Positions 22,271 to 33,619 of a DNA stretch of 41,834 nt are shown here, in pieces; position 1 is the first letter of the stretch, and every line of letters starts with the position of its first letter. The notes below the pieces were generated by a model. It saw only the letters and a program-made list of their open reading frames with translations. It did no database searches and was not told the DNA's origin. The DNA lies in contig UZAN01040277.1 of assembly GCA_900618425.1 (NCBI GenBank), positions 25,634 to 67,467 on the forward strand, read 5' to 3'. The position numbers and the translations under genes were made by a program. This DNA is from Echinostoma caproni (taxonomy: Eukaryota > Platyhelminthes > Trematoda > Plagiorchiida > Echinostomatidae).

Positions 22271-22741
22271 ATGAAACTCGAAATATATCTACTGCATACT
22301 ACATTATCATTAAGTGTAAAGAGGTTCGGGTTAGCGGTAAATTTTGAATTCAGCGCGACTGTTTGGAATCTTGTGCATTTCCCCGCGGATAGCAAGCAAA
22401 TTACGTTTGAAACTTTGGAACCTTCTGTGAAAATATTACTTGAAGCTCATTTTAACAACAGCCTTGTTAGCAAACCGGGTATAAACATATTAAAGTATCT
22501 GGATTCAGCGGATTCGAATTCTGAACAAATATCTTTGACAAATTGTGCATCACGTCAAGAGAGACATTAAACCTTGGACGCAGCTGGGTTAAGTAACGAA
22601 TTTTCGCAGCTTTTCACTCAGATATATCATCTAAAAGTTGCAGATACCTTCTCAGAAAAAGATTTGGATTAGTTCTTGTTGCAGATTTTTCAAAGAGTCC
22701 TATTGGAATTTTTAAATGACAGCTTTTGTCACACCGCTTGA
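22271..22741 (+). pseudogene. Coding-like stretch broken by in-frame stops, unknown
   Basis: One reading frame gives 99 codons from ATG to TAA at 22568, then 33 codons to TAG at 22670, then 22 codons to TGA at 22739. All three pieces look like protein: KQITFETLEPSVKILLEAHF, then LDAAGLSNEFSQLFTQIYHL, then LLQIFQRVLLEFLNDSFCH. About ten stops would be expected in this length by chance. A further open run in another frame (22726-22926) may continue it. The simplest reading is a decayed gene or retrocopy of a helix-rich protein. Real exons split by unseen introns are an alternative. Family not recognised. Confidence 0.36.
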
Positions 22742-22926
22742 AAAAAATGATTATGATTTGGTATGAACATCTGTCAAAGTCAAATACGTCAATTAAAAGT
22801 CATGTCCTCTTGATTCATGTTCGTACGTGTTATGATTCAGCATTGATTTACTTCTCATCAACATCAAACAACATTCTTGATATGATTGCATTCACATTCA
22901 GACGAAGGTTCAAGAGGACCTTGTAA

Positions 22927-23790
22927 TAACAACACACATCTACCCGTTACTACACAAAACCTAAAATTTATTCAATCTACACAGATCACAAGGGACCGGT
23001 GAGACGTCATTATTTCATAGTTGTAACATTTTCGAGAAAGATGTTGGAAAAATATGTTACAAACGATCTACTTCAGAAAAAACTTGTCACATGTGCACGC
23101 ATCTACCAGTTAAACGTAGTCAAATATATTTAACGACGTGCCTAACACCTTTCTCTGCATTTTGTATTCACCAACAAATTATCAAACATTCTCCTTTTTC
23201 AGTATACGAAAGAATAACCCTAACTAGGAGGAAAACCGATGCAATTTAACGAAATGCCATTATAAACTGAAACAAAATATTTTCTCTTTTGAGAATTCAT
23301 TTACGTATTTCGAAGGTGCATCAAATTTCCATTATTTATCAGATTGATCTGCGTGTGGCCTGCAAGACACGGCGTGGAAACACAATGGGATAACATCCCC
23401 TTGTTTGTTTTTGTCAATGCTGCCAAAATACAAGAAAAATGCATGATGGAGTCAATTGGCATTATGTTTGGGCACTTAATTTGTTCCACAAATTGCTTTT
23501 GTGCAAATATATGGGATATTGTGAATATATATGTTTACTGCCTCCACTGTGGTCAAGACATGACGCTAAATGTCACTAGACCGCCTTTCTTTATTACTGA
23601 ACATGGGATAAATAAGTTTTGGTCAAATTTAATGTTCATTTTCGTGTCAACAGGGCACGATATGCGCATAATTGAAATAGGTTTTATTGTGTAACGGCCT
23701 TGTCTACTTGCCGTTGCGGTTGGGTGAGAGTCGTATTCATGTCTCACTTTAACTTTTCGTTCATTTTGTTTACATTTTCTTCTCTATCAG
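22927..23790. other. No gene supported
   Basis: A 116-codon plus ORF at 23344-23694 is within chance range and has no recognisable domain. Confidence 0.35.
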
Positions 23791-23932
23791 ATTGTCAGTT
23801 AACCCTCCTCACGGAGAACCTCCTGTCAGTCGACGAGTCCATCCCGCACCGAGACGGCCTACATCCAGTTTCCTAGTGTATCCGTTCATGGGGAACATTC
23901 TGCTGCACACACGAGCCAAGTATAACAATTAA
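23791..23932 (+). CDS. Candidate terminal exon, proline-rich
   Basis: A strong acceptor (ATTTTCTTCTCTATCAG) is followed by one carried base and 46 codons to TAA at 23930. The first half is proline and arginine rich (VNPPHGEPPVSRRVHPAPRR), then PTSSFLVYPFMGNILLHTRA. The stretch is GC-richer than its flanks. AATAAA lies about 250 bases downstream (near 24185). Alternatively 23692-24008, which begins TGTAACGG and ends TTCACA, is a solo LTR of a Gypsy-like element; I cannot decide without a copy search. Confidence 0.36.
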
Positions 23933-24604
23933 AACCACGTCTCAATAACACCCCGGAACGCTGACGGATGCACTCAGAAGGACACGCAGCTATGCTGGTT
24001 GGCTTCACAGGAGCAGCTTAATCAAGAGCTGCAGACGGATACAAAGAAATTTAGTTTCTTATCTTGCAACCTTAGTATTTAACTAATGTGCCACAAGTGG
24101 ATCAAGTTGGGCACTTGGTTGCATTAAACATTTTCTTCATAGACATCTCCACAAATTCTTTTTCACGATGACAAGTCTGAACGGTAATAAAACGCACACA
24201 GCCATATTCTCAGTTATGCTCAGTTTCGGAAGCGCTGTAGGTCTACATTTTGAATAAACATGTTGCGCACATTTTGGCGTTCATTAACCAACCATTATGA
24301 CCTTCGTGCAGACCTATTTAGTTCTTTTGACTAAGCGGAGTCTAGGGTGTTCTTTACAAGCATCACAAACCTTGAACGTGAATAGTCGACTTTGCTATTC
24401 TGTGTATTGACAGTCTGGTGTGTTATCACAATAAACTGAGCCAGCTTTCTGACGTGATAGATTAACACCGGTACCTGTTTTAATGATGAGCTTCAGATTA
24501 CTCGGTGCGTATTGAAATAAGCCAATGGATGTAGACACTGTACCAAGCTTCCAATTACTCTCTGTACCGTATATGGCGTCTGATATGTGTTTCTCTCGGA
24601 CCAG
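23933..24604. other. Possible 3' UTR or LTR, otherwise empty
   Basis: Contains a short protein-like run (TQKDTQLCWLASQEQLNQEL, about 23959-24018) in a different frame from the candidate terminal exon, and an AATAAA at about 24185. No splice pair supports it. Confidence 0.3.
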
Positions 24605-24903
24605 TTACATTTTAGACGTGAAAAGATCGGTAAACAAGGGCTGGAACGCGGAACCCGTCACTCGCTTAATATAGATTTCATTTTTAAACTGAATTTGCAT
24701 AGCAAGAGGGCAGAAGAATGATAGTTGTTCTAGTCGAATGTCTAGTAGATTCAAAGATTCATAAACACCGATGTGATATGAAGCGGAATCATGTGGCCAT
24801 CGTTGGTATTCATGCCACAGAAGACAAGAATTACTCAAACCAAATGTATTCCTATCTCTGTGCGCGGCCACCTTTATCCTCCGGAGCTCAGAATGACAAA
24901 CAA
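24605..24903 (-). CDS. Weak candidate ORF running into the gap
   Basis: A minus-strand frame of roughly 100 codons ends at 24605. It contains SYHIGVYESLNLLDIRLEQL and ends FQPLFTDLFTSKM. If the gap is collapsed at its repeated edge, the frame meets a stop just upstream of VCHSELRR, so the ORF is closed near there. No acceptor or family is convincing. Confidence 0.22.
24868..24903. repeat. Left copy of a 36-base repeat flanking the gap
   Basis: Begins CCACCTTTATCCTCCGGAGC and ends GACAAACAA directly before the N run. Identical in all 36 positions to 25465-25500. Confidence 0.95.
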
Positions 24904-25464
24904 NNNNNNNNNNNNNNNNNNNNNNNNNNNNNNNNNNNNNNNNNNNNNNNNNNNNNNNNNNNNNNNNNNNNNNNNNNNNNNNNNNNNNNNNNNNNNNNNN
25001 NNNNNNNNNNNNNNNNNNNNNNNNNNNNNNNNNNNNNNNNNNNNNNNNNNNNNNNNNNNNNNNNNNNNNNNNNNNNNNNNNNNNNNNNNNNNNNNNNNNN
25101 NNNNNNNNNNNNNNNNNNNNNNNNNNNNNNNNNNNNNNNNNNNNNNNNNNNNNNNNNNNNNNNNNNNNNNNNNNNNNNNNNNNNNNNNNNNNNNNNNNNN
25201 NNNNNNNNNNNNNNNNNNNNNNNNNNNNNNNNNNNNNNNNNNNNNNNNNNNNNNNNNNNNNNNNNNNNNNNNNNNNNNNNNNNNNNNNNNNNNNNNNNNN
25301 NNNNNNNNNNNNNNNNNNNNNNNNNNNNNNNNNNNNNNNNNNNNNNNNNNNNNNNNNNNNNNNNNNNNNNNNNNNNNNNNNNNNNNNNNNNNNNNNNNNN
25401 NNNNNNNNNNNNNNNNNNNNNNNNNNNNNNNNNNNNNNNNNNNNNNNNNNNNNNNNNNNNNNNN
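24904..25464. other. Assembly gap (561 N), probably spurious
   Basis: Both edges carry the same 36 bases, as when two overlapping contigs are scaffolded without being merged. If so, the real sequence continues directly and the N length is meaningless. Confidence 0.9.
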
Positions 25465-25500
25465 CCACCTTTATCCTCCGGAGCTCAGAATGACAAACAA
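25465..25500. repeat. Right copy of the 36-base gap-flanking repeat
   Basis: Exact copy of 24868-24903, starting immediately after the N run. Confidence 0.95.
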
Positions 25501-26632
25501 ATCACTGATCTCCATGTTAATGGCCAATCGGAAGGAAACCAAAGTTTTATGAATTTCGTGTAACTCGTAATACCGAACCTCATTCATACTGGACGGTGTT
25601 TATGGAGCGTACATTAAACGTACAATAATTTATACAACGGGTTATCTCTAGTTGAGGTTTCTATTCATATATACGGGACATCCGACGACATTTTTGTGGT
25701 GATTCGGGTCTACGAGATGAAGCCTACCCTGGAGCGGTGCGTTACAGTTTTTGGACAAATGCGATCAATAAAACCTCACGGGTGAAGTCAATAACGCGCA
25801 TACGTATCAATGCGTCTGACTACACACCGTAGGCAACCAATCATAGCAGCCAAAAAGAGATCGTGCGGCCCAGAGAGAAGCAGAAGGATGCCAACAGTGC
25901 TCGAAGGCAATTGATAGAAGCCCGGTGAACCAATGAGCCTTTTTTGTACATATTATCAAATTCCCTTTATTTCTTCCAAAAAACGAACTACCAATCCTGT
26001 GGCCTTTTCGTCGTGTCTCAGCTGCGTGGGATATTGCGTACTAGTACCAGTACGGTCCAGTGCTTAAGTGATCCAGTCCGTGAAGCTGATTCTTGATTCG
26101 TGATCTGTGATTCATATGACGTGGTCCGTGTTCCGAGTTCCGTGCGTATTGCTAATAGTACTANATAGTACTATAATCACTACACTTTGTGCATATCAAA
26201 TGCTTTTCCAATTTTCCGAATATGGTTTGACATTTCAATTACCATGGTATTAAATCTCAGGTCTAGTTACGTTGTGTTAGTTGTAATCGTTTTGTTGTGA
26301 GACCTGAAGTGTTGTTCTGATACTAGGCCATTGATCGACTATTTGACACGTTATTATTGATACGAAGTACACACCAGAATATTGATAAGCTTTTCTTCTT
26401 CCAACAGAGAAGAGGAGTTCAAACGTGAAAGCAGAGAACAAGGTTTTCAAACAAAAGCTTTCTCTATATATTTGACTGAACTGTCTACTTAAACGCCAGA
26501 ACGTTGGCCCTGAATGATATAACTAATGTTGGAGGTCTGTCTAGATTCATATCAGAGCGGTTGGACTGGCTATTTNGGACTCAATCTTGAGCTCCAAGGA
26601 AGTTAGATGTTCTATCAGAAAGGTACACTTAC
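25501..26632. other. GC-richer non-coding stretch, possible old repeat
   Basis: 25690-26150 is noticeably richer in G and C but has no sustained frame. It holds an AATAAA at 25767-25772, a CCAATCA box near 25836-25844 and repeated GATTC, GTGAT and TCCGTG words near 26080-26150. This would suit an old LTR or other non-coding repeat. A single N at 26164 lies between two copies of ATAGTACTA. Confidence 0.3.
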
Positions 26633-26696
26633 GTTTCACGTGTTTGAAATCGATTGATTGAGAGGAATTAGCAGGTAATTGTCTCCCTTCGTAAAT
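26633..26696 (-). CDS. Weak candidate exon, minus strand
   Basis: A strong donor (AAAC/GTAAGT) ends a frame reading IYEGRQLPANSSQSIDFKHV. The only acceptor in reach is a weak CTAAAAAG. The frame stays protein-like for 14 codons upstream of that point before a stop. It lies downstream of the stop-containing exon at 26895, so it would belong to a different gene or isoform. Confidence 0.25.
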
Positions 26697-26894
26697 CTTT
26701 TTAGCACAAACGATTGAATCGATCCCGGTCGGTATCGTTCACGATGAATTTCCCAATCACATCATCAGGTGATAAATAAATATATAAGGTTGGCCGATCT
26801 TTTGCTGCACACGTTTTGTAAATGCTGTTTCATGGCATTAAGCATCACCCTCATATAACACCAACACCTTTTGGGATAGCTTTTGCAATGAAAG

Positions 26895-27095
26895 CTACGC
26901 TTGGGAGTTTACGATGGCGGGACGAAACTGGAGGTCATGGAATTCGAACGTGACGGTTGCCCTAACAACTTGTGAGTGGCCAGAATTCAGTAGGAATCGT
27001 AATTTAAATCCTTCTATTTTGCAGGTTCGATACAATTGAAATGAAAACGCATCTGGGTAAATGCTGATTAGCAACTCAAGCGTCGCTGACCGGAG
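26895..27095 (-). CDS. Candidate terminal exon, unknown protein
   Basis: Acceptor CATCTCGACCAG after a pyrimidine-rich tract, then 66 codons in phase 0 and TAG. The frame reads LRSATLELLISIYPDAFSFQ, then a beta-rich part with KLRFLLNSGHSQVVRATVTF and EFHDLQFRPAIVNSQA. Composition and hydrophobic alternation are protein-like, with no low-complexity run. A CATC/GTAAAC donor 15 bases before the stop would make it internal. The beta-strand pattern suggests a globular domain I do not recognise. Confidence 0.45.
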   Translation of the reverse strand, partial: LRSATLELLISIYPDAFSFQLYRTCKIEGFKLRFLLNSGHSQVVRATVTFEFHDLQFRPAIVNSQA

Positions 27096-27399
27096 CTGGT
27101 CGAGATGAAATAGGTAATTCAACAATTAAGAGGTCCTCAGTCATTCAAACCAGCACTCATCTTTGTATGACTGAGGCACAAATATTTGTTCAGTTCCATC
27201 AACTTGTTATTCTATATAATGGTTTATTTTACCAAATGATGTGGGCTTTACAATGACTGATGATTTGCAATCATATAATCCACTTTTATGCCGTTGTGAT
27301 TCGTCCCAATAATGAGGAGTTTAGGACAAACGTACTTTTGGTTTCTATAGTTTTAATTTGTGATCTTTGGAGTAGAACATAAAGTACCAGAAAATACCC

Positions 27400-27524
27400 T
27401 TATTCTATTAAATAAGAGTTTTGAACGTCATCCATTATTACATTTGCAGTCTTCATTGATTCAAACAGAGAGGTGATACCGTCTGTTACATTCGCAATTC
27501 CAAATGGAAATGTTTTATTAAAAC
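27400..27524 (-). CDS. Candidate exon, unknown protein
   Basis: Acceptor TTCTATGGTCTTAG and then two carried bases and a frame reading FNKTFPFGIANVTDGITSLF, continuing to VQNSYLIE and TAA. Two possible donors (AAT/GTAACA and AAT/GTAATA) lie inside, so it may be internal rather than terminal. The opposite strand is open over the same bases (27473-27661), which weakens the call. Confidence 0.3.
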
Positions 27525-29289
27525 CTAAGACCATAGAAATTGCAAATTTTAATTTCCTAATGCACCTCACGTCTTCTATCATTTTGTGTGCTTTGAAAAC
27601 CTCTCAGCGGTCGGATATTGTTGAATTTGTTGAAAGTGAAAATCTGAGCAAACGCACCTAGCCATGGGAAAGTAGATAGAGCTATGCTATTTAGTTCAAA
27701 CAGTGAGATAGTTTCAAATTCTCCATTACTCACAGGGATATAGTGTGGTTGAAAATCTCGCTGTGCATAACAGTTATCATTTGTATCTCTCTACGAATGA
27801 GGTATTGGTTTGGACTAACTATCCTTTAGAAATCACCTTAACTATCAATGCTCCTAGCCAACCATACATTCCGGGAGCGCTACGCACGAATTTACCTAAA
27901 CAAAGCCCGTGAATAGTTTGTATTCCGTCTGAGGTTTGAGTTCTAGATCCATTGTATGGAAATGAGATAAGTAGAAATGGGTGAATCGGGAATGATTGAT
28001 TAGCCGACAGGTGTCCGAATGAGTAGTATTATCTGTCTAGTGCTGGCTGAGTTATATTCTCATTTTACCTTGGATTTGTGCACTATTGATGAGACCCAGG
28101 CCGAAAAAAACGGAGGTTCAGTAAATCACGGCTTTACAGTTCTTACTGCTTTCGTTATGTTTACGACAATATTTAGCATACATTCTACTGCTAATTGTTT
28201 ATTGCAATTAGCCAACAACAGACGTTCTAGTCAGTGTATACTGTCGAGAAATTCTGGTCACTGTAGGCACATCGACCGCTTCCCAAAAGATTGTGAAAGC
28301 ATCGCCCATCTTGTATATTGAACAACAAAACACGGAGGGCGAAATGTTCCATCGGTGAATGCACAACATGCTGGCAACATTCAATGACTCGGTATCACAT
28401 ATGTAGATACACATCTGAATCGTCAGTTGGTAAATAAACAACTCTGACTACTGATCACCGTCAGCTGTCTGCTATCAGCTATGAAAATAATGAATCAATC
28501 GATGCACTCAAGCGCATAAGGGAACTAATATATTTATGGTCACGATTACCGCGGTCGGACAGAACAGAACGGAATCGCAATGGAGCCGTCGAATAAGGCC
28601 GTTTCGTTTTAACGGTATGTTTTACTTCATTAAGTTACAATGGAGGAACGCCCGGTCATCATATTTGAATCAATTCGTTAAATTTGCAAGGTCGAGTGAT
28701 ATCTTACAATGCCACATTCTTGAAATCCTTGCAGCATATCGAGCAGAAACATCAGTTTCTGGCTTTTGCCTATTTTTGGAGGAATCGCTTCAGACGTCTG
28801 CGAAATTGTGTTCAAGGACACCATAATAAACACCGTGATGGCTGGCTGGTTCCGTTGATAACTTGACCGTTCCATTTGTTATCTCATGTAGCATTCGTTT
28901 GCAGATGCGAAAAATCGACAATGACCAGATCATGGTACACCAAAAGTAATGAGGGATAAGTTCTACTCGGGGAAGTTTGGCTACATACAAACACTGAAAA
29001 CGACGTCGTGTATCTTGATGGATTCGACAGAAAATGATGCAAACAGCGCTCATCAACTTTTTCACTTGAATGGCATCAAGATAAATTGCATTTTTGTTTA
29101 TTGTTAGCCCTAATTTATCAGTCGCTTTTATCTTATTACATTAGGTAATATATGCATCGCTCCCGACAAGCCTGCATCTGATATTCGTTTGTTTGTTGAC
29201 CCTTATCCTCAAATCTCGCAACAGGTTTACACCAGTCCTGATGCACTGCACCAGGCAATTCCAATCGTTTTAATCTCTCCTTCAAATAA
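27525..29289. other. No gene firmly supported; several open runs
   Basis: A plus ORF at 28019-28321 has a hydrophobic run (FTVLTAFVMFTTIFSI). On the minus strand 28242-28309 reads MGDAFTIFWEAVDVPTVTRI between a CAAG acceptor and an ACA/GTATAC donor. At about 28720-28823 all three forward frames are open, one of them reading SFWLLPIFGGIASDVCEIVF. None forms a consistent exon chain. Confidence 0.28.
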
Positions 29290-31060
29290 CTTTTGGCCTA
29301 ACAAATCTTCTGAATTTTCCTACCCGGTTTGGTATATAACTTAATGGGATCCTAGTAAACAACTCAGAAATCTCTTTCATTTAAAGAAAGCTCCCATAGA
29401 TAGCTCAGACCAATGGTGTACATACCAAAATGCATGGTAAATATTTTCATCACCAACTAAACAGTTTCACATCTAGAATTATCAGAGGGTAAAACTGCAC
29501 TCCAGACAATTTGCGCAGACTCAGAGATCTGGTTCCTTCTACCGATTTCACTGTTTTTTCTCATGCTGGTTACTTTCCTAATTGGGATCACCTTACTTGC
29601 TATCACCTGTTTTGCCCATTTCAGACCGTTTATATTAGGACTGGCAGATTATCTTCGCCTTTTCAATAGTGGATTCGTCTTGATATAGGAAATGCTTGCA
29701 CAAATGAAAAGTGCACTGTCTTTAATCATTTATCGTAAACAGTCAAAATGGGAATATTGCGCCTAAAACGTATGCATATTGAAACTCCTATGGAAAACCA
29801 GAACTGTCGTGATATGTAGTCTGCCTTGATGCAGCTCTGTGGATCATGCAATTGCCTTTTCCCGGAGTTCGAGGAGTTAAACTGTCTATTCGGAAATGCT
29901 TCTGTACTGAACTCAAGACCACCTTTATTTAAAGCTACTGGAGCGAACCAATCTGTCATCCCTTTGGAAAGCTTGAAGTCCCCTACATCTAAGAAAGCAC
30001 GTATGCTTTTAAACCGGATCACCCTTTGATCCATTGCTCACGATCCTATTACATTTGCCTACAAACTTTCGCTTTCCACGCTAAATGGTGTTGCTCACGT
30101 TGTTTGCTCAGTCTCATCTTTATTGGTCCGGCATCATCCTACTTGGTAGACGTTAACTCTGGGGGTTTTCGGGGTGCTATTCTATCTGAATTCCTTTTTT
30201 CGATGTACAATAACGATCTTCCCATCCCTCCCAACTTTATCGCATGCAAGTATGCTGATGACGTAGTGGTCGGTTGTCCCTTGACTGATCCTGGCTGTTT
30301 CTGTCAACATCAAGATTGACTAGATAAACCTTTTACTTGGTCTTCACCTCGATCTTTATTGCTCAGTATCTATAAATGTTTAGATGTTTCTTCTAGCCTT
30401 AAAACAAGCAATCATCATGAAACCCTTTTTAGTCACCAGTCTGAACTTTCTGTTATTGGCCATATTATACCCAAAGCTGACTCTGTCAAATATCTTGGAG
30501 TTACTTGACACAATCTTTCATGGTTCAAACATGTTCGAAACACTTACATCATGGTTCGTAAACTCTCCATCTACGCTTTTGGGATTAAAATCTCAATATT
30601 CCCCTAAATGTAATTAATAAGTTCGTCGTCCACATTCTTCCACATTAGTTGTACTGTTCACCTGTATTTGTTTCTGGTCTAAAGGAGAGAGATTTTATTA
30701 TCTTTTCTAGATCTTCTAAACTTCTTTCCCATTGCAGTGGTATTCCAAAGGTGGACTTCGGTTGACTTTATTGTGAGTAGGCATTTGGATTCGTACAATA
30801 TCTTTATCACCCAATAACTGCCAAATGAAGAACACTACCTGCCTGCGAATCTCAATAAATTGGTATCTCATCCGAATGCATGCAAGCACCACCACACACA
30901 AAAAGGGCATCAACCCTTACTTTGGTCGTATCTTGATCAACTCAGTAAATATTATTACGGACCAAAAAAAGCAACTGTCACATGGGACGTTTACCACATT
31001 CATTTCTTTTTCATTTAGGCAATGTATGATTTCTATGTTACAGTGTCTAACGTTTTCTTC
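29290..31060 (+). mobile_element. Decayed CR1/Jockey-type LINE, 5' truncated
   Basis: A non-LTR retrotransposon reverse transcriptase readable in pieces across frames. In order: SYPVW and a basic helix of the pre-RT region (about 29320-29400); ITFAYKLSLSTLNGVAHVV, the finger motif around 30055; GAILSEFLFSMYNNDLP, the motif usually written G-PQG-LSP-LF (about 30174-30224); the catalytic KYADDVVVG with TATGCTGATGAC at 30251-30262; the thumb motif KYLGVT (YLGVT 30491-30505), followed directly by a stop; and the C-terminal THKKGINPYFGRILINSVNI (about 30897-30956). Stops and frameshifts separate nearly all pieces, and the PQ of the PQG motif is lost. About 600 bases between the first and second pieces match nothing I know. 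No endonuclease domain is recognised. Dead element. Confidence 0.85.
30251..30262 (+). pseudogene. Reverse transcriptase YADD catalytic motif in the dead LINE
   Basis: TATGCTGATGAC encodes YADD, the metal-binding motif of non-LTR reverse transcriptases, within the 97-codon open piece 30026-30319. It is still intact although the surrounding ORF is broken. Confidence 0.88.
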
Positions 31061-31319
31061 ACTGTAACTTATCGAAACTGCTGAACATTCGTTCTATTGG
31101 GTGCATAAAACCTAATTTAAATTGATTTGACTGAGATATTATGAAGTTATATTGGCAACACTACCTGCTGTAAGGCTGTTGACAGTATTCTATCTAATTA
31201 CATCCGTCTTTACACATTGAAATACATGCACTCAAGTTCCGTCTTTCCATCCGTTCCAAATACAAACTGATCTACTCTTAATAATTTGCTTACAGAAGCT
31301 CCGTGTTACTCTATCTTAC
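31061..31319. other. Probable LINE 3' flank
   Basis: AT-rich, no coding signal. The element's 3' end cannot be placed because no poly-A tail or target duplication is visible. Confidence 0.3.
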
Positions 31320-31476
31320 CCTGACAATGACCAACAAGAAGAGCATCTTTTCTGAGCTTCCAATACATTTAGTAGTTTATTGAACAGTTTGCACCAAAGA
31401 TGCCTAATTTTCCCCAGTTGAGTGCTAGCGTTGTGAAGGTGGTCTCTTTTTTGCCCGGAAGCGTGCATATATCTTT
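31320..31476 (-). CDS. Candidate internal exon, Cys-containing helical protein
   Basis: A 157-base exon between acceptor ACACTGTAG and a near-perfect donor CAGG/GTAAGA. It carries two bases at the start and two at the end around 51 codons: RYMHASGQKRDHLHNASTQL, then GKIRHLWCKLFNKLLNVLEA, then QKRCSSCWSLS. Amphipathic, basic, with a CSSC pair near its end. Its start phase fits the end of the exon at 34837-34977, with a GAA codon at the junction. The large intron between them would contain the ORF at 33620. Family unknown. Confidence 0.5.
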
Positions 31477-33619
31477 CTACAGTGTCGATACAATGCATTG
31501 TGTAATCGGTAGGGCAAAACGTAAAATCTCTAGTACGTGAACAGAGCTAGAAAATACTATAACGCATCAGCAGCCAGAAACCCGTTTTCATGCAAGCCAT
31601 GAACGTCGTAATAACAAGCACAAACAGTCACACACAAAGATTTTCTCTGCTTTCCTTCCTAGCTGAACTATTTATCCAATAAAGAATGAAGAAAGAACAG
31701 TGAAGTGTCGTTTGATCTGAATTAATTAGTATGTCATCCTTGGAGTTCAAACAAATGCTTAGTTCTTTTCATTCTTCATCTGTCTCAATTTTTCGTCTGA
31801 ACTTTTACTAGGACTATCCTACTTCTTTCTGTAGTTCACAGCAGAAGGTGAAAACTTGTATTCACAATGCATTGCCAAACTCATAAATTAGTGGAGCGAC
31901 AAAACAATTAATTCTTTGTTCAACATGTATTATGACAAACTTACAATTTTGGCCTTAGAGAACACGAAAAATTTGTTTTTTTTTCAATAAACCACATAAA
32001 TGTCACATGCATTTTTTGGTTAGTGTTGAAGTGGAAATTTGTTCAACACTTTCACTAAATAAACCGAAAACTGTAGGTTACGGACACTGTCACCGGTATA
32101 CGTGAGTTGTGCTGCACAGTGTATACAAGCATCAGCACTCGCGTTTCTGAAGTTTAAGGTATTTTGTGCGGATCATTGTTAACTGCTCAGAGAGAACCAA
32201 GTCAGCGAAAACCATGAGCAGCTTTCTATAAATGAGAACTCATTCCTTTACATGCGATGCAAATGTTTGTGATAACCAACATTGAGCACTGTACAGCAGT
32301 TTCGTCCTGCTTGAGACTCGTCAGAAGTGCGTACTTTTTTTGTCCCTTTCAGGACTCGAATCGCTAACTCTCGGGTTGGGACTTCAAACCAATACCCCTA
32401 ANNNCGGGCTAATCCAAGCTTGCTACCGTTAACAAATTCCCGTTTGAATTTCAGTAATGATTCCTCCGGTTTTAGCCGGGTATTGTGGAACAGAATTACC
32501 GTAATTTAGCGCGGTTTAAACACGCGAATCCAGTACAAAGGAATGCATGTTAACGAAGAACCTACAAAACGATAACCCTGCTTAGAATGCAGGCAATGTA
32601 TTTTGCGTGCCTGCACTGTGAACCTTTGCCCAAATCTGCAAACGGCGGTATCATTGGAATAATAAAAATTTTCTTTCAACAGTTTATCGTTGTTTGATGA
32701 ACAAAAATTAGTGATTACGACTCTCTGCTAATTTTCATTTTGTGATTAATCAATTGTTTGCGATTTGTTTTTGATTCTTCCCATTTGGAGTCGACAGTAT
32801 TGATCAAAGATCAAAGATATCTTACCACAATTAAATGAAAGCCCGTCAGTAGTATGTAACAAATAATATCACATAATTTGTTATCACAATACAAACATAA
32901 TTCAGAATAAACCCGTCGCAGCATCGAAATACAAGTGCGACGGTGAACAGTTGTTTCCAATGAGTGATAATCGTCACCATTTCTGAGGAAATTCTCAGGC
33001 TCAAGCATTAGGTTATTTGAAACCGAGGTAGGTAGTGTTAGTGGAGCCCTGCATCAACTGTTTACTTGCCTATGTTTGGATCTGATGTTGACTGTGAACA
33101 TAGAGCGTTGGCGATGACGATGACTACAGCTCCCCATCCCTTAAAAAAAATCGTGTATACTCTTTACAGGTAGGAATATGAATCACAATACGCATTCATT
33201 TTTCGTCGAGCTAGTTTTCTTAAATATAAAAGGTGTTATCTGACAAAAAAGAGCACAGGTTTAAACGATAATTTCGAATATCGCTGTACATTGGAGCTAC
33301 TTGATATAACAGTTAACGAAAGAGGTAGATCGAAGTGCGTCATGATGAACTGACCATGCAATTCATAAAAAAATTTAAACGGGAGTGACATCTAAAAGAC
33401 GTCTGTATCACAAAGCTATATGAAACAAATACTTCTAACAAACAATAAACGTTCATCTGAGTGACTTTATTAACCCATTCCAGGAATATCTATGATCAAG
33501 GTTTTACCATGCAACTGTTCTCTTCTTATTTATGAAAGGGTTTTCCACTTCCAAATACTACGGAACTCTAACCCACTGGATCAATCGCAGCTAACAATGT
33601 CTGACCAGATCTAAAAAGG
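31477..33619. other. No gene supported; short tRNA-like string
   Basis: AT-rich. On the minus strand at about 32340-32420 a B-box-like GATTCGAGTCC follows a GC-richer segment interrupted by three N. This could be a second SINE-like fragment, but the A-box is unclear. No exon candidates. Confidence 0.3.

Noticed and set aside
23344..23694. 116-codon plus-strand ORF
   Set aside because: One or two such ORFs are expected by chance; no recognisable motif and no exon signals.
23692..24008. Solo LTR beginning TGTAACGG and ending TTCACA
   Set aside because: No second LTR, no primer-binding site and no clear target duplication; a proline-rich terminal exon explains part of it at least as well.
24718..25563. 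Long reading frames across the second N gap
   Set aside because: Artefact of the N run, which itself is probably spurious.
25690..26150. LTR with CCAAT box and AATAAA
   Set aside because: Boxes this short occur by chance, and no paired LTR or retroelement coding region lies nearby.
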